Source of the DNA: Cunninghamia lanceolata | Lineage: Eukaryota > Streptophyta > Pinopsida > Cupressales > Cupressaceae | Length of the DNA: 64,000 bases | Direction: 5' to 3' | Assembly (NCBI GenBank): GCA_027924645.1 | Contig: BSBN01000445.1 | Location: forward strand, 8,849,001-8,913,000 | Part shown: piece after piece, positions 11,441 through 23,552 of the stretch | Layout: each line of letters starts with the position of its first letter | How positions within the stretch are numbered: the first letter of the stretch is position 1 | The notes under the pieces: model-generated | Databases searched by the model: none | The model's input: only the letters and a program-made list of their open reading frames with translations | What the model was told of the DNA's origin: nothing | Position numbers and translations under genes: made by a program

Positions 11441-11942
11441 CTAGATATCCACATGATACTGCTGGTCACTACTAGAAGAGGACTTAGAAGACACAAAACA
11501 TTGGACTGCCCATGCAACATCACCATGTCTAAACAATGTCTCCATCCTCTTTGTTGTCACTATCCTTGGCACTCCATCCGCTAAAGCTCTCAACACAATC
11601 TTCCTCCCATTTGACATGAACTCCAACTCCATCTTCTGAAAATCCTGAATGTACCTGGCTACCTGCCAAGTGAATGTAACCATTGGATTCCCAGAACAAC
11701 ATCGGTATCACCAATCCCAACCATATAGAAGTCATCGGTAACTATATAGTCACCCAACTGAATACTCAACTACGTAATCTTCTTAGTGCAACTCATCTTG
11801 AATCCATCCACAACCATCACACTAAAGCCTAGAAACTCCTCTACCTGAAATCCTCTCTTCACCACCAAACCCTCATCAATGAAGTTATGAGTGGCCTTGC
11901 TGTCAACCAAACATGTGACCCATTGTCCCTTCAAGACTCCTC
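11441..11942 (-). pseudogene. Gypsy aspartic protease, degraded
   Basis: Minus-strand frames resemble the protease of the element at 39152: QWVTCLVDSKATHNFIDEG near 11920-11870 and [17 protein letters not shown] sequence near 11700. The active-site triplet reads DSK instead of DTG, which would abolish catalysis. Several frames must be combined. Confidence 0.72.
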
Positions 11943-13110
11943 TCACTTTAAAAAGATGATACTTAGTAACTCTTGATAATGCGTACCATGTACGGTATCA
12001 CCTATAGTTGTAGCATCAAGCTCCAATTGCTGCTCCTCATTATCACTTTCCGAACTAGTGTCTTGGACTCCATCATCATCAATGTCAAAAGTGACCTCTA
12101 TGTAATGAGCTTTGTCTTTCCCAAGGCATCTATGACTAGGTTCCTTGCATGAGAAACACAACTTCTTCCTCCTTAGTTCATTCTTGGCTTCTATGTCTGG
12201 ATTTGTCCTTTTAGGCCATTCCTTCTGAAAATTCCTCTTGGGATCTTTCCTTGAGGAAGAGAAGGGTTTGCTTTGGAACTTGTGTTTGGACGGTGCTGAA
12301 AATTGCATGCCTCGAGCCCTCTTAATAGCATCCTGCAATAAAGGTGGATCTAGGGATTTCACCCAACCACGAAGAGGCTCCTCTAGACTCTCAATGAAGA
12401 GATAAGTCAATCTACTCTCAAAAACATTCAGAACCAAGACTGCAAACTTCTGAAATTCAGATATATAGGCATCCACTGAATCCTTTTGTTTGAGTTGGGC
12501 TAACTCTCTGAAAAATTGTTCGGGGTTAGTCTTGTCAAACGTGTCAATCAGCCTCTGAGTGAAATCTGCATAAGTAGTGATAAGGTCATGACCTTGTGTA
12601 ACCATCCCATCATACCACCAATCATGTGCATCTCCCTCCAAGTGTAGAGTACAAACTGAATTGCTTCCTTCTCAAACATGGGGTTCAAAGTGAGATAGTT
12701 ATCCATCTTTTGAATCCATGCGCGTGTCGTGCATCTACCCAAACCATCGGAAGGAGTAATGGTTACCTCTCCCAACTTCCTCTGCAAATCATGGTTGTGT
12801 TTTCTCTCCGCTCTAGTCATGTTCCTATACTTCAATTGACAGAAATCCTGTAGAGATATTGCAACTTGAAACTCATCACCTAGAGTTTGCCATTCTCTCA
12901 CGTAATCATTGAAGCTTTCACCTGCAACCTGTTGTCCACCATCTTATGCTCCTTGCTGATCCAAGAAAGTAGGTATGAGAGGTCTACTCGCGGAAGCTTG
13001 AGTGGTTCTAGTGTGAATGTTGGTATTATTTCTGGAATTGCTAGCCTCTCCATCGTTTCCATTGTTTCCATTATTTGCCATGTTATGCCGCACAAACTGG
13101 GACAAAAGCT
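11943..13110 (-). pseudogene. Gypsy gag with one zinc knuckle
   Basis: Read on the minus strand from about 13100, the capsid region includes EFQVAISLQDFCQLKYRN, TRAWIQKMDNYLTLNP, DAHDWWYDGMVTQGH, FRELAQLKQKDSVDAYISEF and LEEPLRGWVKSLDPPLLQ. The nucleocapsid is rich in K/R and ends in a CCHC-type knuckle (KKLCFSCKEPSHRCLGKDKAHY). An acidic tail (DIDDDGVQDTSSESDNEEQ) follows. It aligns segment by segment with the gag of the 33100 element. A frame change near 12640 breaks it. Confidence 0.85.
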
Positions 13111-13309
13111 ACATTAGGTCAGGCTGTCCTCTAGCTATATCATTGAGGATATCTCTAGTGTTGGGACATGATTCATGTCACCCATGATGTCTTCTCTTTT
13201 AGAATTCGAGCCAATAAACTGCAACCTTCTCCTGTATGTAATGTATTCTCTATCCTCAGGATTCATAAATCAGCATTCCTGTCATATAAACCCTTCAGGC
13301 AAGCAAGAT

Positions 13310-13327
13310 CTCTTGTTCTAATACCAC
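13310..13327 (-). promoter_or_regulatory. Retrotransposon primer-binding site (initiator tRNA-Met type)
   Basis: On the minus strand TGGTATTAGAAC follows the LTR end after one base. It is a two-mismatch version of TGGTATCAGAGC, complementary to the 3' end of plant initiator tRNA-Met. Confidence 0.8.
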
Positions 13328-14656
13328 TGTAAGATCCCTAATCAGATCTGCCCTAAATTTCTGATTTTTCTTCTTCTCAAACCCTAGATCTGAATTCTGA
13401 TTTTTCTGTATTTGAATTTCAAATGGTTTTGGACAGCGAACAAATGTATGCCAATTTCTCAAATAAGCATGCCAATTATGTATCCTTGTGAAGATAACAT
13501 CAACCATGAATTCTACCACATAATATGACCATTCAAATGCAAAACAAATGACATATAATCTGATTTCTGAATATAAATGTCTGCTACTACAAATCAGATT
13601 ATTCGGCATTGAAATTACATCAAGTTTCTAGGCTCAAACATGCCCAAACATATCCTAAATCTCTGCTGTTACAAATCAGACCTTTACATTGAAAAATAAA
13701 GGCTCATACATACCAAAAGTGGTGGAAAATGGTGTCTTCTTGCAAACCCTAGATGACTGAATCCTCCAACTAGGCGGTGCTCCCTTGATGATGAAGAATG
13801 GCATGCACAATGAAGACGGCAGCTAGGGTTTAGGCTCCAACACTCCAAAAATATGAAATCACCCACCTTGGGAAGTGGCGCTCAACCTAGGGTCAAACCC
13901 TAGCAACAATCCTCAAACAAAACCTCAAAAATAGGCGCTCAAATCTGATCTGAAAATCTGAATATATCTTCGACAGAGCCCTCCAAAGTTGGCGCTCCAA
14001 ATCTGATCTAAAATTCTGAATATATCTTCAATCTCCCAAATTGTATTTGGCCACAAATCTCACAATTTTGGCCCTAGAGTTTCTTCTCCAAATTTGTAGA
14101 AATAGATATGTCCTTGAAGCTCAATCTCTCCTTCCAAATCTCCAATGAAGTGCAAATGTGAACTCTGTATGAATCCACCTCCAAGATGGAATTGGGTTTT
14201 CGTCCAATCCACCAATATGCCTAAGGGTTTTCGTCCTTGGAAAATGCTAAACCAAAGTTGCAACCACGAGAAAATCTCCAATGAAATGATATGAAAATGA
14301 ATGATGAAAATGACTTGCATTTTGCCCTCTTTTATAGCCACCAAATAACCTCTCCCTTGGCCGACCTCCCTTCGGCAATTTACTTTATTTTGTATCCTCA
14401 TTTTGGCTGACCTCCCTCTAGGTGCTTCACTTTATTTTATTTTATTTTATTTATCAAGTGGCTTAAATAATAAAGTCACTCCACATTACAAATTGGTCCA
14501 GCCTAATTAATTAAATATAACTAATACAAAAGTGACTTAGGATTACTTAGTATTTAACTAATTAGATTATTCCCTTGCACTTCTGACTTAGCCTACAGGA
14601 ATAAAATAGGCTAGCCGACTCCGTTGGATGATCACTCGGAAAAAGGGGACATTACA
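13328..14656 (-). repeat. 5' LTR of the minus-strand gypsy element (1.33 kb)
   Basis: On the minus strand it starts TGTAATGTCCCC at 14656 and ends GGGATCTTACA at 13328, followed by the primer-binding site. A TATAAAA box lies at 14336-14330 (minus). The right edge abuts psaB-like sequence. Terminal sequences match the solo LTRs at 9541 and 48333, a family relationship. Confidence 0.9.
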
Positions 14657-15352
14657 GAATGCTATTAATGATAAAAAAAATTATTGTTCTTAACAATTGG
14701 TCCTAGAGACTTATTGGTTTATCATGCTAGTGTTCTAGGTTTGCATACATACAAATACATTGATTTTAGTAAAAGGTGCTTTAGATGCGTGTGGTTCTAA
14801 GCTAATGCGTGATAAGAAAGATTTTGGTTACAATTTTCCTTGTAGTGGTCTAGGATGGGGTAGTACTTGCGATATTTTGGCTTGGGATGCTTTTTATTTA
14901 GTAGTTTTGTAGATGTTGAATACCATTAGATGGGTTACTTTCTATTGGCATTGGAAGCTATCACCTTATGGCAAGGAAATGTATCTCAATTTAATGAGTC
15001 TTCCACTTAGTTTAATGGGTTGGTTAAGAGATTATCGTTGGTTAAGTTCTTCACAACTAATTAATGGATACAATCCTTTGGTATGAACAATTTATCCGTC
15101 TGGGAGTGGATGTTCTTTGGGCATCTTGTTTGGGCTACTGCATTTTTGTTTCTTATTTCTTACCATGGATATGAAACTCTTGCATAGGCCCATGAACGCA
15201 AACCTTTAACTAATTTAATTCGATGAAGAGATAATCCTATGCCTCTTTCCATTGTTCAAGCACAATTAGTTGGATTAGCTCACTTTTCTATAGGTTATAT
15301 ATTCACCTATGCAGCTTTCTTAATCGCTTCTACATCAAGCAAATTCGATTAA
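14657..15352 (+). pseudogene. psaB: psaB 3' part, plastid-derived (NUPT)
   Basis: This matches the C-terminal third of photosystem I subunit PsaB. Clear segments are [71 protein letters not shown] and, at the end, [14 protein letters not shown] before the TAA at 15350-15352. Stops and frameshifts are frequent. It begins abruptly at the DAIN region of PsaB because the gypsy LTR cuts it. The order of genes downstream is that of the plastome, so this is a transferred plastid block. Confidence 0.92.
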
Positions 15353-15487
15353 CTCTTTTTTATTTTAGAAAATATTTAGATTTTCAATCTGATCTTTATG
15401 CATAAAAAGTAGTAATCCACATAATACTTCTCCATCTCAAATTTGATTTATATTTTTATTTAATGAATATAAACTAACTAAATCATT

Positions 15488-15789
15488 ATGGCAAGAAAAA
15501 GTATCATTCAATGAGAGAAAAAGAAACAAAGATTGGAAAGAAATATAATTTTCTTTTCCAATCTTTGAAAAAGGAAATGAGCGAAGTCTCATCACTTGAT
15601 GAAAAATTGGAAATTTTTAGAAAATGACAATCTCCACCGCATAATAGTGCACCTACACGTCTTCATCGATGGTGTTTGAAGACTAGAAAACCTAGATCCA
15701 ATTATAGAGACTCTGAATTATCCGGATATACAATCTGTGAAATGGTTCACACATGTTTGTTGGCTGGGGTAACACAATCAAGTTGGTAG
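15488..15789 (+). pseudogene. rps14: rps14, plastid-derived (NUPT)
   Basis: Ribosomal protein S14 of the plastid small subunit: MARKSIIQ followed by a TGA where CGA (Arg) is expected, then a recognisable body ([14 protein letters not shown]) and the end VTQSSW followed by a stop. The length is 302 bp against a usual 303, so there is a frameshift as well as the nonsense change. It lies 135 bp after psaB in the plastid order. Confidence 0.92.
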
Positions 15790-15927
15790 AAATAAAAAAA
15801 GGTTTCTTTAAAGTTATTGTGATGATAGAAAAGTCCCTCCCTATATAGGGAGGAATGATAGCATACCCGAGGGATTGCTCGAGTACCCATTTTGGGGTAT
15901 TATAACAAAGGTAATATGAAAGAATAG

Positions 15928-16000
15928 CACAGAGTAGAGCAATTTGGTAGCTCACAAGGCTCATAACCTTGAAGTAACAAACTCAAATCTCATCTCCACA
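15928..16000 (+). tRNA. trnfM-CAU: Plastid-derived trnfM-CAU pseudogene
   Basis: The anticodon arm AGGCTCATAACCTT is intact, with the CAU anticodon, and the D-arm reads AGAGCAATTTGGTAGCTC. The acceptor stem starts CACAGAG where plastid trnfM has CGCGGAG, and the T-arm has lost G/C bases, so pairing is broken. Most changes are C to T or G to A. Confidence 0.88.
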
Positions 16001-16118
16001 AAAACACAATAATTTTTAATATCCAAAAAGGATGACTAATCCCATTTATCTTGGTTAATTAATTATATAAAGATATGACTAAACTAACAACTAGTCCATA
16101 GTTATATTCCATCCTACA

Positions 16119-16193
16119 GATGGGTAGGTATTGGGAATCGAACTTGCATCTTCTCCTTGGCAAGGAGAAATTCTACCATTTAACCATACCTGT
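16119..16193 (-). tRNA. trnG-GCC: Plastid-derived trnG-GCC pseudogene
   Basis: On the minus strand the anticodon stem-loop TTCTCCTTGCCAAGGAGAA is perfect. A four-base insertion (GTAT) interrupts the T-arm/acceptor side and several stem bases are changed. Position between trnfM and psbZ is the plastid order. Confidence 0.86.
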
Positions 16194-16430
16194 ATTTGAC
16201 TCATTATATGGGTATAATATGAACCCATATATTACCATTCTATGTAGGTAAATTTGAATATACTTATGGATCAATTATCAATCATACCAATAATCAAATA
16301 ACCCCTCCTTGAGAACTTTCATTACCTATTTTTTTGGGATTTATTGGAAATTCCCTTGCAAATTAATAATGCCCTCTAGGGAGGGAGGGGAAGGGGGGGA
16401 GTTTCAACCCAAAGGATCTTAAAAAATATC

Positions 16431-16618
16431 TTAAGATATGAAATAATTTAGAATACCTACTAGAAAGACTAATCCAATCCATAATGATACGCCCAAAAAT
16501 AGTACTTTTTCGCTACTTGACCAACCATTAGGAGAGGCAAGTGCAACAAGTACACCAACACTAGGAAAAGTGAAATTGCAATTAATGTAAACACAGACAA
16601 TCAAAATGCAATAGTCAT
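16431..16618 (-). pseudogene. psbZ: psbZ, plastid-derived (NUPT)
   Basis: The minus strand starts MTIAF, then a stop, with the photosystem II PsbZ pattern continuing in shifted frame and ending GILNYFIS before TAA. The length is 188 bp rather than 189, indicating a net 1-bp loss. Its position and opposite orientation to rps14 fit the plastome. Confidence 0.88.
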
Positions 16619-16795
16619 GGTTTTGATCTTAAAAGCTCCCAATAGATTCAAAAGGCTATAACCATTTGATCCCTATCTGGTCAAATTTGAATCAAATGCA
16701 ACATATTTTATTTGATCATAAATTCATTGAAATTATCAAATTTTTATTTTAGTATAAAAAAAATTGGAAATTGATATCTTTTTATCATCATGATA

Positions 16796-16830
16796 TTTAT
16801 ATATATATGTGTGTGTGTGTGTGTGTGAGA
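16796..16830. repeat. TA/TG microsatellite
   Basis: A run of TA followed by about eleven TG units and GAGAG lies between psbZ and trnS. It probably arose after transfer to the nucleus. Confidence 0.9.
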
Positions 16831-16892
16831 GTATCAGCCCTATAGTCAAGTATCATCTGTTGGGATAAAATAAGATGAGTTATCCTTGTTTG

Positions 16893-16979
16893 GGAGAGAT
16901 GGCCAGGTGGTTGATGGCTCTGGTCTTGAAAAGTGGTATAGTTCAAAAACTATTAAGGGTTTGAATCCCTTTCTGTCCT
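16893..16979 (+). tRNA. trnS-UGA: Plastid-derived trnS-UGA pseudogene
   Basis: GGAGAGATGGCC..GGTTGATGGCTC is followed by the anticodon loop GGTCTTGAAAA (UGA anticodon), a long variable arm and TTTGAATCCC. A G is missing in the D-arm and the 3' acceptor strand (TTCTGTCC) no longer pairs fully. Confidence 0.88.
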
Positions 16980-18065
16980 TTTGTTCATCAAACAATAAAA
17001 CTAAATTACTAATTTAGTACCAAAAAAAATGCTCAGCTATATATATAATATAGTTGAGCAACAACGATTTAGTTGGAAGAATAATGGCAAAGGATTTCGT
17101 TATCCCATCTTCCAATCAAAATAAATTGGATAGATTATGATTTTATCTAGTTTTATCTCTAGTTTAATTAAGAGGGGTCATGAAAAGAACAAGTTCAAAA
17201 TCACAATCAATTCTTTTCTCAAATCCTCCTACAACTACATGAGCCCTTCTTACATGCCACAAATGATCTTCAAAAAAGAAAAATCCTATAACAAAATGAG
17301 AGGTGGCTAACCAACTTTGAGGTGAGACATAATTGACTACATTAATCTCGATTCTTAGTAGCTACACCACCCATAGAATTTAAAGAACCTAAAGGAGCAT
17401 GAGTCATTAATTCCGTTGAACATCATTCTTGTCAAGGTTGTATGCCTTTTTTCAAGTTACTCAGGTCCAAATCATTAGGACCCCCTAGAGGTTCCGACTG
17501 GGGAGCACAAAGATCCTAAAAACACATCCTTTCCCCTCCAAAAATAATTTCTCCAATAGGAGAACGCATAAGATATTTACCTTAACCATAAGGCCATTGG
17601 GTTGACCCCACACTAGCTCCAAGATGTTGATCTCTAACTAGAAAAGTAAATGCTTGAGCTTGTGTAATGTCTCCTTTTAGGATATACCTGATTTCTTGGC
17701 CTGCAAACAATAAGAACTACTAGAAAGGGACATTAGAAATATTACAGATCAATAAATTAAGATAATATTCAATTCATAGCATCATTCTTATTAAATTCAT
17801 CTATCATTCATATTAAACTCATCTATCATAGCATAATTAATAATGAGATCAATACTTCATAACTTAAATAATGAAATCAAATCATCATAGCATAATCAAT
17901 ATTTTTAACTCAATACTTATATTAACAAGCATAAAGTATACACATCATACACGAAGCATACAGGAAATTCACAAAGCAAACATATAATCATTTCAGGGTT
18001 ATTCCCAATGGTCAACCACATAATGAAATTCTATGAGAAAGCCTATAGGGCACCAGGAGCCTATC

Positions 18066-18335
18066 CTCAATCAAGCCCAAGGGCGGGTACGTCCATCCCG
18101 GATAATTCACCCCCTTGGCCCACAAGTGGCAGAAACACCCGTCCATCCAACTTGGGGTGGACTACTTGATGAAGGGATCAGTGCTGCTGCTCATCCCCTA
18201 ATATGCATTTCTCTGTCCTCCTCAATCAAGCCAAAGGGCGGGTACGTCCATCCCGGATAATTCACCCCCTTGGCCCACAAGTAGCAAAAACACCTGTCAA
18301 TCCAACTTGGGGTGGCCTACTTGATGAAGGGACCA
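18066..18335. repeat. 155-bp direct repeat inside the solo LTR
   Basis: CTCAATCAAGCC, then GGGCGGGTACGTCCATCCCG, then CCCCCTTGGCCCACAAG occur twice, starting at 18066 and 18221. A related double module lies in the LTR at 27630 (about 27757 and 27957). Confidence 0.9.
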
Positions 18336-19272
18336 ATTCCAAATGTGATGGCTCATTGTAATATACAGTACCTCTTGATGGATTTCAAGTTCGGTTCAAG
18401 GATAGTAATATATCCTTCTTTGCTGTTAACACTTGTTGTATAGCCAATATATATACTTGATATATTCCCTTTTGCTTGTTTCTTATATGACTTCCTTCCA
18501 ATGAAGATAGCTTTCTTTGATTGCTAATTGATACCTCAGATATTCGCTGGTTTGATTGATTCAATAATAGAATCATATAGCAGTAGAATGATAGAATCAT
18601 AGAAGGACAGAATAATCGAATAATAGAAGGATGGAATAATAGATTAATAGAATGAGAGGATGATAGAGTGGCTGCAATAAATAATTCCCTGCTGTTATCC
18701 ATTATTGTATATATATAGCACTGCTGATATATCCCTTGCAGATTTATCTTTGTCGTATATATATTGCTGATCACTTCATGTCTTTCAATAAATAGTCTTC
18801 TGCTGTATATATGTATATATATACATTCTATTTCTGCTGTGATTCTTTTTATATATTTATATATCTTTTATATTTCTGCTTGATGACTTGAATGAATCAC
18901 ATTACTTTTCTCCCCTTCAAATCTGTATGTTATCCTCTTTTAAAACTGCATATATTCTTTTCATAATTCTGTTTTAGATCTGCTCTAAAGTCTGCTTAAA
19001 ATCGTAACAGGTTACATTGCAAAACTTACCTTCTTGACTAACTCCCATACATCTACCTTTTATATTGTATCATGCCTCTATGAAGAGAGGTGATCTTCTT
19101 CAAAGGTGGCGCTCTCTCCCAAGAGAGGCAACTATTTCAAGGAAGTCAACCTTGGTTTTCATTTCATTTTATTGTTAATATCTTTTAAACACAAGCGCAT
19201 CCATTTAGGGAGTCGGCCTTAATTTCTCCTTTTTGTTTAATATTCCATATGAAGATCGGCCTTTATAATAAA

Positions 19273-21127
19273 TGTTACATCCCCTTCTACTAAACAATGA
19301 AATGTTGGTTATGTTGTTAGTTGTGTATAACTGCTTTCATGTGAATATGAATTTATTTGTTGAATAAGGTGTATAATTATGTGAGAATGATTTTCTTTTA
19401 TATGCGAATATTTTTCAATTATATGTGAGAATAGATGTATGGATATAATATATAAATGTTCGTATCAAGGAAATGATTTAACCTTCATTAATTGTCGAAG
19501 TGTTGCAAGACAAATCAAGCAACAAGGAAAAAGGGATATCAACAGGGAGAGGGTGGTTACGAGAATCGAAAAACATCAATATTGTCTAAGTCTAAGTCTA
19601 GACAACTATATCATCGTAGCCTTGGCCAAGGCACATACATATACATATATATTTCAAGTTAGTAAGAATTATTTCCTTTGTATATTAAATTATATATATT
19701 TTCCCTTTACCTCATGAGGAGCGCTTAGTGGTGTGCAAGCTGGAGTCTTGTTTGTAACTCCTCCACTCTGCCCGCACGCAAGGAAACGTTCCTTCTTGCA
19801 TGCGAACGGAGGGAAGGAGGAGGAAGCTTATAATCGTTGGCGTTCATCCTTTTCTTTCTCATTCTTTACTCAATCTTGAAACACAGCATTCGCACCTTTT
19901 CCCAAAGAGTATTCATAGGATTAGTAAGCTATTGATCACATTCTTGAGTGGCCTCGTCCCTACAACTCGGAAATCCGAATCACATCATTCTTGTGCATGA
20001 GCTTCATACTATTCTTACTCTGTCAAATCATTATCATAGGAGCGGCAACCAGAACCAGTTCGGCAATCAGGATTTGTCTTAAGCAGTCGCATATTTCTCA
20101 GCTTCAACTTGTAAGAGCTTATTCAGGCAAGATAATGGTTCTTTTCCATATATTATAGTTCATCATGCGTTGGATAGAAATGCATTATTTTGGATAGCCG
20201 TAGCTGATCCTGATCACAACTCATTCTGTTACTCTATATTTTCTATTCTGAGATTCATGCATGAATCTCCTGAATCCGTATGTGTCTTTCAATTCCAAAT
20301 CTTTTGAATTTGCAGAAGCATTTTCTCATACCTGTATATTTACATCTATATGTATATATATATATATATACTATACTATACTATCATTTAGAAATCAAAT
20401 TTCAATAACTTTCTGTCTAAATGTTCTTATGCTGTAAATCTGTAAGCATGTCAAGTGGACTATACGTGTTTTTCATCCAAACTTGTTACCAAAAAGAAAC
20501 ATAAGAAATAATGTCAATGCCGAGCAAGGGTGAATGCTGACGACATAGTAGTGTCAAATAATTATTAGAAATCCTTGGCCAAGGTTACGATGCAGTATAG
20601 GGATCTGTCAGCTATCGAGTACCAAATATACCATTGGTCAGAGTGATCTTTCTAGTTAGGAGGTACCTATAGGGAATGATCGACCAGGAGGTATAGGTTC
20701 TTGACACCAGGCTCAGAGGCATATTGATGTTGTTAGATTCTTCGTTAACCACCCTCGTGAAGGGTCGGGTTTCTTCAGTTGAAGAAGCACAGGAGACCAG
20801 TTGGTCTTGGTTGGGTGGATAAAACCCTTGTTGATATTCCTTTTTCCAAAATCTAGAGGATCTGCAAACAAATCAACAGGAAGCTATTCAAGTTGTACTT
20901 TCCTTAATCTCTCTTTCTACCTTAATATTTAAATTTCATTGAAGGAAGTTAGTTAACTTATTCTTGATTATATGTATTCTGTTAGAAAGATTATTTCAGC
21001 TGAAAATGAAAGTTAGTTGTAATATTTAAATATTTATTGCATTCGATACTATTTTCATAATAGATACTTATTCTCTCTACTGAAATTCTGTTAGATGAAA
21101 TCTATTAAATAAGAATTGGGTGTTACA
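19273..21127 (+). repeat. 5' LTR of the gypsy element
   Basis: It starts TGTTACATCCCC and ends GGGTGTTACA, immediately before the primer-binding site. It matches 30339-32215 nearly base for base. Short frames within both LTRs are repeated artefacts, not genes. Confidence 0.95.
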
Positions 21128-21129
21128 TA

Positions 21130-21142
21130 TGGTATCAGAGCT
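21130..21142 (+). promoter_or_regulatory. Primer-binding site (initiator tRNA-Met)
   Basis: TGGTATCAGAGCT lies two bases after the LTR. It is the standard plant gypsy/copia site for priming by initiator tRNA-Met. Confidence 0.92.
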
Positions 21143-21224
21143 ACCAGGTTCCATACTAAACTTTGGGGCTCATCATGCTTGGAACATTGAAAATAGTTAT
21201 TAATGTTTCTTTAGGATGGTATTG

Positions 21225-22978
21225 TGTCATGTCCCTATATTAGTAATTTATAATTGAATCCATTATTCATTCAAATTAAAGATATAAATAATATTATAAA
21301 TGAAATCTATTTAATATATTTAAATAATATTTATTTAAAACAATTAACAAAATATATTATTATTATATTTATAAATAAATAATATATTATAAATATATCT
21401 AATAATATAAATACAAATATTATTATTATTATCTTATATTGTAATATTTAAGTATAAATAATATAATATAAATCATATATCATTTATTATGATATAAATG
21501 ATATAATATAAATAATATATCATTTATTATAATGATATAATATAAATAAACATCTTTTAACCTATCTTCTTATGATAAGGGAGTTACGTATGGTTAGAAC
21601 TAGTTTTACCACAAAAAGGAATTAATATAAAATAATAAAAATTATAAGAAGGTAAGTATGTCTTTTACCACCAAGCATAATAAGAGACGTGCCTCTTCCA
21701 ACATATCCCTTGAAAGGGAAATAAATAAAGGTTGTGAGATAGAAGGAAAGCATCATCAAAAGAAAATATAAAAAGAGTATCAGATAAATACATATATTTA
21801 GATCTACATTATATATATATATATATATTTCTGAGTCATAAGTAGGAAAGATATCATAAATTAATATATAGAGATATGTACATCAGCAGTAAAAAGGAGT
21901 GAAATATATATTATAAAATATATAAACGGCAACAACAATACAATAAAAATTATATTACTACAACATAGGTAAGGAATCCCAAGTAAAGCTACAGCAGCTA
22001 AGTAAGTATTTATATTTACTTATTCAATTTATGATTTGTAAGAATTTATATTTACTTATTCAATTTATGATTTGAATTCATAGGTGATTTATTAACACCA
22101 TATGTGGGAAAGAGTAGAAAGTGCCAAGAGGCCATTCATGGATTTATCACATAGAGGCCGTGTCACATGAGGTATGAAGTACCCATAGTGCAAGAATTGT
22201 GAATTAATGGTCTTGGCTACCTAGAGTACCAAGGAGTCTCATAGAGGCCTTAGCTCCAAGAGTACGAAGGTACTTCTTGAGTAAGGATGGGAGACATTAG
22301 AGCCCCATGATGGATAACGGCAACTCTCATCTCATCTCACATAAGTTGTTAATAAATGACATATGAGAGATAGCAAGTGTGTAATATGTATAAATAAAGA
22401 TCATAGATCATGTGAAATATTATGATAGAGAATATGCAAGGCATATGAATAATGATAGTAAGAATAGCATGTGAAATATGAAAAATAGATAAGGGCAATA
22501 GTGTTAATCCACTCACCACTATGAAGAGTAAGGAAGATTAGGGGCGGGCAATTGACCAATGATAGGTACGAGTTCATGGGTCTAGAGCACCCCTTCGAGC
22601 CCTTGTCTCAAGATGGTACCTTAGAAAGCAAGAGGTAGTCTTTTGACTTGAGTGGTCTAGAGAGCCCCAAGTCAAAGGAAGGTCCTAGAGTGGGCTAGGT
22701 CTAGAGTACCCCTCGAAGGAAGAACGACCTATACCATTGGCATTGCACCCTAACGGATTCACTCTCATAAGAGGGAGGATTTGATTAACAAAGGCTCAAG
22801 TAGATCTCTTCTAGGGAATCATGAAATGAATGCAATCAATCTATGGTAACAAATGGTTTATGTTTATAAATAATGACATGTGATTTTAAAGAAGAATTGA
22901 ATACTAATGTTCTCTTTTGTGAGTTGAATTGTGCAAGGTTTAAGGAAAAATTTTGGCTTGCTAGAAGGGGACATTACA
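21225..22978 (-). mobile_element. Solo LTR in the gypsy leader (1.75 kb)
   Basis: The plus strand reads TGTCATGTCCC at the left end and GGGGACATTACA at the right end, with the TSD TATTG at 21220-21224 and 22979-22983. Minus orientation is favoured, because its head would then be TGTAATGTCCCC and its tail GGGACATGACA, as in the 17663 copy. Much of it is AT-rich low-complexity sequence (21240-21560). Confidence 0.9.
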
Positions 22979-23241
22979 TATTGATAAGAAAAACACCCTG
23001 GAAAAAGATTCGTGACCCTGTATCTATTCGACTATGGAAGATTAGACTTCATTATGATTATTCAAGTTGTTCTCCTCCAGCATATTTGGAAACGATAGCC
23101 GAAGCTCTGAAAAGACTTCGGAAGAAGAGAAGAAAATGGATAGTCTCTGGAAAAGAGAAGGTGAAGTCCGCCATAATTGTAGACATAAACAAGACCAAAT
23201 CTAAAGACCGCACTAAACCAGAAATATCTGAAGGAGATTGA
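22979..23241 (+). CDS. Basic short ORF in the gypsy leader, unknown function
   Basis: After the solo LTR the leader continues with a frame encoding RKTPWKKIRDPVSI, SPPAYLETIAEALKRLRKKR and a K-rich end, about 85 codons before a TGA at 23239. If the solo LTR is ignored, a candidate ATG lies just left of the insertion at about 21215. It lies 300 bp upstream of gag and is basic with a possible amphipathic helix. I do not recognise it. It could be an extra leader ORF of this family or chance. Confidence 0.35.
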
Positions 23242-23552
23242 GTTCCGACTCCTGGATATAGACTTATCCCATTTTCAGAATTTAGTGATCAGGAGGAACC
23301 TATCACTGATAATGAAAAAGATTCATAAACTAATCACAGAAAGTGATGACCATTTTTGTATTGAATTGCAATAAATCTATCACAGGAAGTGATAGAAATT
23401 TTGTCATTATTAATGAATCTATCACAGGGAGTGATAGTCTTTTTCTTCAAATAGATTAAAATTTTTGCGAGCTATTTGTATTTGACTTGAGTTTAAAAAT
23501 AATAATTTTATGCAAAAAGGAAGACTCCTTAATTCATTGTGAAAACTACTAA

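Larger units (their letters stand above)
7697..14656 (-). mobile_element. Minus-strand Ty3/gypsy element, 5' LTR to integrase; 3' end missing
   Basis: The order on the minus strand is 5' LTR (14656-13328), primer-binding site, gag, protease, reverse transcriptase, RNase H and integrase, the gypsy order. The element abuts psaB-like plastid DNA at 14657, so it inserted into the NUPT; the adjacent 5-mer GAATG should recur at its lost left end. A solo LTR (9541-11084) splits the reverse transcriptase and an hAT cuts off the integrase C-terminus and the 3' LTR. Gag and polymerase resemble those of the element at 33100-47088, so the two are related families. Confidence 0.85.

Noticed and set aside
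22873..22978. N-terminal part of the frame starting MTCDFKEELN
   Set aside because: It lies in the solo LTR and reads across the insertion junction at 22978, so it is not part of the leader ORF.
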